The notes under the pieces were generated by a model. It was not told the DNA's origin. It worked only from the letters and a program-made list of their open reading frames with translations, and made no database searches. From Singulisphaera sp. GP187 (GTDB taxonomy: Bacteria; Planctomycetota; Phycisphaerae; Phycisphaerales; SM1A02): a stretch of 6,585 nucleotides of DNA. Positions within the stretch are counted from its first letter, which is position 1. The number at the start of each line of letters is the position of its first letter. Below are positions 4,816 through 6,585 of the stretch, piece by piece. The position numbers and the translations under genes were made by a program. The stretch covers positions 1 through 6,585 of the forward strand of contig CAMDEL010000087.1 in NCBI GenBank assembly GCA_945896765.1, given 5' to 3'.

Positions 4816-6267
4816 ATGACGACGCCGAGCACAAATTGGGATTATGCGCCCGCACCAGAGTCGACAAAGGTGGAAATCAAATCTCAATATGGACTTTTTA
4901 TCGATGGCGCATTTCGAGAGCCCCGCTCTGGCAGATCGATTGAGACGATCAATCCCGCGACAGAATCTTCTTTATCGCGAATCTCCGAGGCTGATGCGAC
5001 GGATGTCAATCTTGCAGTCGTCGCAGCGCGCAAGGCGCTGAAGAATTGGCGTCGTGTACCCGCGCTTGAACGCGCCAAGTATTTGTATCGCATTGCGCGC
5101 CGCATTCAAGAAAGGGCGCGCGAACTTGCTGTGCTTGAAACGATGGACAACGGAAAACCGATTCGCGAATCACGCGATGAAGATGTTCCGCAAGCCGCCG
5201 CACACTTTTTTCATCACGCTGGATGGTGCGATAAATTGCGGTGGGCATGTCCCACTGCCAATGGAAGTGCGCCGGAACCAATTGGAGTTTGTGGACAGAT
5301 CATTCCATGGAATTTTCCTTTAATGATGGCTGCGTGGAAAATTGCGCCGGCGCTTGCTTGTGGAAACACCGTTGTGCTCAAGCCAGCCGAAACGACATCA
5401 TTGACAGCTTTGCGCCTCGCCGAGATCTTGCAAGAAATTGATTTGCCGCCAGGCGTCGTCAACATCATCACCGGTGCAGGAGAGACAGGACGAGAACTTG
5501 TTGCTCATGGCGATGTCGACAAGATCGCATTTACGGGATCGACCGATGTTGGACGCGCGATCGCATCGACTGTTGCAGGCACAAAGAAGCGATTAACGCT
5601 GGAATTAGGCGGGAAAAGCCCAAATATTATTTTCGCAGATGCAGCGATCGACCAAGCTGTCGAAGGAATCGTTTCTTCGATCTGGGCCAATCAAGGTCAG
5701 GTTTGCTGCGCGGGAAGTCGACTGCTTGTTGAAGAATCTGTCGCGGATGAAGTGATCGAAAAACTTCGTCTGCGAATGCGAAGTTTGCGAGTGGGTGACC
5801 CACTCGACAAGAACACGGATGTTGGCGCGATCAACAGTCGCGCGCAACTTGATCGAATTGAAAGCTTCATCAAGCTCGGCGTTGCAGAAGGAGCACGGCG
5901 ACACGATGTTTCAGATGTCGCGTTGCCATCAAAAGGATTTTGGTGCAAGCCATGTTTCTTCACCGAAGTTCAGCCTGCTCACACAATCGCTCGCGAAGAA
6001 ATTTTTGGCCCAGTTCTCGCCGTCATGACTTTTCGAACTCCAGACGAAGCTGTCGCTCGCGCAAACAACACGATGTATGGATTGAGCGCTGGCATTTGGA
6101 CAAGTCGCGGGTCGAAGGCGTATGAGGTCGCTCGACAAATTAAAGCTGGCGTGATTTGGTGCAACACATTCAATCAATTCGATCCCGCCGCACCATTCGG
6201 TGGATATCGCGAATCTGGATTTGGTCGTGAAGGCGGTCGCTCGGGATTGTCTGCGTACTGCGCATGA
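4816..6267 (+). CDS. NAD(P)+-dependent aldehyde dehydrogenase (first of a tandem pair)
   Basis: A complete 483-residue cytoplasmic member of the aldehyde dehydrogenase superfamily, oxidising an aldehyde to its acid with NAD(P)+. Conserved elements: N-terminal YGLFIDGAF (25-33), IPWNFP with oxyanion Asn N166 (163-168), VVLKPAE with cofactor-binding K189 (186-192), FTGSTDVG Rossmann turn (239-246), LELGGKSP with general base E263 (262-269), NQGQVCCAGSR with nucleophile C297 by alignment to human ALDH2 C302 (292-302), EEIFGPV (394-400) and PFGGYRESGFGREGG (460-474). Length is normal for the family, with a short C-terminus (GLSAYCA). The start is ATG 4816; TTG 4795 would add seven residues. The N-terminal YAPAPES followed by YGLFIDG recalls dehydrogenases that I remember lying next to deoC in Actinobacteria. 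The aldehyde substrate cannot be named from sequence. It probably heads an operon with the second dehydrogenase 31 bases downstream. Confidence 0.95.
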   Translation: MTTPSTNWDYAPAPESTKVEIKSQYGLFIDGAFREPRSGRSIETINPATESSLSRISEADATDVNLAVVAARKALKNWRRVPALERAKYLYRIARRIQERARELAVLETMDNGKPIRESRDEDVPQAAAHFFHHAGWCDKLRWACPTANGSAPEPIGVCGQIIPWNFPLMMAAWKIAPALACGNTVVLKPAETTSLTALRLAEILQEIDLPPGVVNIITGAGETGRELVAHGDVDKIAFTGSTDVGRAIASTVAGTKKRLTLELGGKSPNIIFADAAIDQAVEGIVSSIWANQGQVCCAGSRLLVEESVADEVIEKLRLRMRSLRVGDPLDKNTDVGAINSRAQLDRIESFIKLGVAEGARRHDVSDVALPSKGFWCKPCFFTEVQPAHTIAREEIFGPVLAVMTFRTPDEAVARANNTMYGLSAGIWTSRGSKAYEVARQIKAGVIWCNTFNQFDPAAPFGGYRESGFGREGGRSGLSAYCA

Positions 6268-6287
6268 AATTGCTTGAAATCAAACTT

Positions 6288-6291
6288 GGAG
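6288..6291 (+). promoter_or_regulatory. Ribosome binding site of the second aldehyde dehydrogenase
   Basis: GGAG lies seven bases before the ATG at 6299, ideal spacing. It sits in the 31-base gap after the first dehydrogenase's stop and supports independent initiation on a shared transcript. Confidence 0.7.
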
Positions 6292-6298
6292 AAATACG

Positions 6299-6585
6299 AT
6301 GACAGAAAGAGCTGAAATCACAAAGACTTGGAAACTTTTTATAGGCGGCGCATTTCCGCGCAGCGAATCTGGCCGCGTCGCACCAGTGAAAGATTTGACC
6401 GCTCGATCTGGCGGAAAAGCATTGGCATATGCCGCTCAGGCGTCTCGAAAAGATTTGCGAGATGCAGTCGAAGCCGCGCGAGCAGCGCAGGAAAAGTGGG
6501 CTGCATCAAGCGGATATTTGCGTGGACAGATCATCTATCGATTGGCGGAGTTGCTCGATGGTCGCCGAGAAGAATTAATCGAAGC
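6299..6585 (+). CDS. Second aldehyde dehydrogenase, N-terminal 95 residues (3' end beyond right edge)
   Basis: An open frame from ATG 6299 to the right edge gives 95 codons plus two bases. It starts MTERAEITKTWKLFIGGAFP, where KLFIGGAFPRSESGR (12-26) is the N-terminal strand and turn of aldehyde dehydrogenases. SRKDLRDAVEAARAAQEKW (about 52-70) and the YLRGQIIYRLAELLDGRREEL stretch (about 75-95) match the next two helices of the fold. The catalytic part lies outside the window, so activity cannot be judged. It is not a duplicate of the upstream gene: the two N-termini differ widely, as expected of an old pair of distinct subfamilies. A good ribosome binding site, the same strand and the short gap make an operon very likely. 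The two products might form a mixed complex or act on different aldehydes; this is inference. Confidence 0.88.
   Translation, partial: MTERAEITKTWKLFIGGAFPRSESGRVAPVKDLTARSGGKALAYAAQASRKDLRDAVEAARAAQEKWAASSGYLRGQIIYRLAELLDGRREELIE

Noticed and set aside
4474..4887. A 137-codon minus-strand frame crossing the SOUL gene start and into the aldehyde dehydrogenase
   Set aside because: It is out of frame with the SOUL protein, spans the divergent promoter gap and has no family resemblance. The in-frame SOUL and dehydrogenase proteins explain the region.
1..6585. Mobile element, CRISPR array, tRNA/rRNA or defence system
   Set aside because: No terminal inverted repeats, transposase or integrase motifs, regularly spaced repeats or RNA gene signatures were seen on reading both strands. 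All longer stretches are filled by metabolic, membrane or envelope genes.

Overview
The window looks like ordinary chromosome from a mid-GC bacterium (roughly 50% GC in the recognisable genes, by eye). Lgt and TrpD have a flavour I associate with Planctomycetota, perhaps Phycisphaerae: a 'GGMSSHGG' Lgt loop, and TrpD with 'RTGRGSAEVL' and 'GFPTIFNLLGPLTNP'. The paired aldehyde dehydrogenases resemble a tandem pair I remember best from Actinobacteria. The taxonomic call is therefore an inference from memory of family sequences, not a search result. Shine-Dalgarno sequences are scarce: only the SOUL-domain gene and the second aldehyde dehydrogenase have a well-placed one.

Layout, left to right. 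(1) Positions 1-316, minus strand: the first 105 codons of an unrecognised, single-pass membrane-anchored protein that runs off the left edge, in clearly AT-richer DNA (about 39% GC). (2) Positions 374-2311, minus strand: trpD (anthranilate phosphoribosyltransferase, tryptophan synthesis) followed after 24 bases by a small MscS-type mechanosensitive channel. (3) Positions 2329-3321, plus strand: lgt (prolipoprotein diacylglyceryl transferase), divergent from trpD with only 17 bases between the chosen starts. (4) Positions 3338-4763, minus strand: a secreted SOUL-domain protein whose end overlaps a small ROK-family (polyphosphate-glucokinase-like) sugar kinase by 26 bases. The kinase converges on lgt, and a hairpin spans both stop codons. 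(5) Positions 4816-6585, plus strand: a complete NAD(P)+-dependent aldehyde dehydrogenase and, 31 bases later, the first 95 codons of a second one.

The genes form short, independent transcription units: tryptophan synthesis plus osmotic protection, lipoprotein maturation, SOUL plus sugar kinase, and aldehyde oxidation. There is no sign of mobile elements, phage, CRISPR, RNA genes or a defence cassette. I found no novel multi-gene system. The points most worth a second look are the altered PRPP-site motifs in TrpD, the hairpin that makes two convergent genes end in the same codons, a possible leaderless promoter for the first aldehyde dehydrogenase, and the unrecognised AT-rich gene at the left edge.
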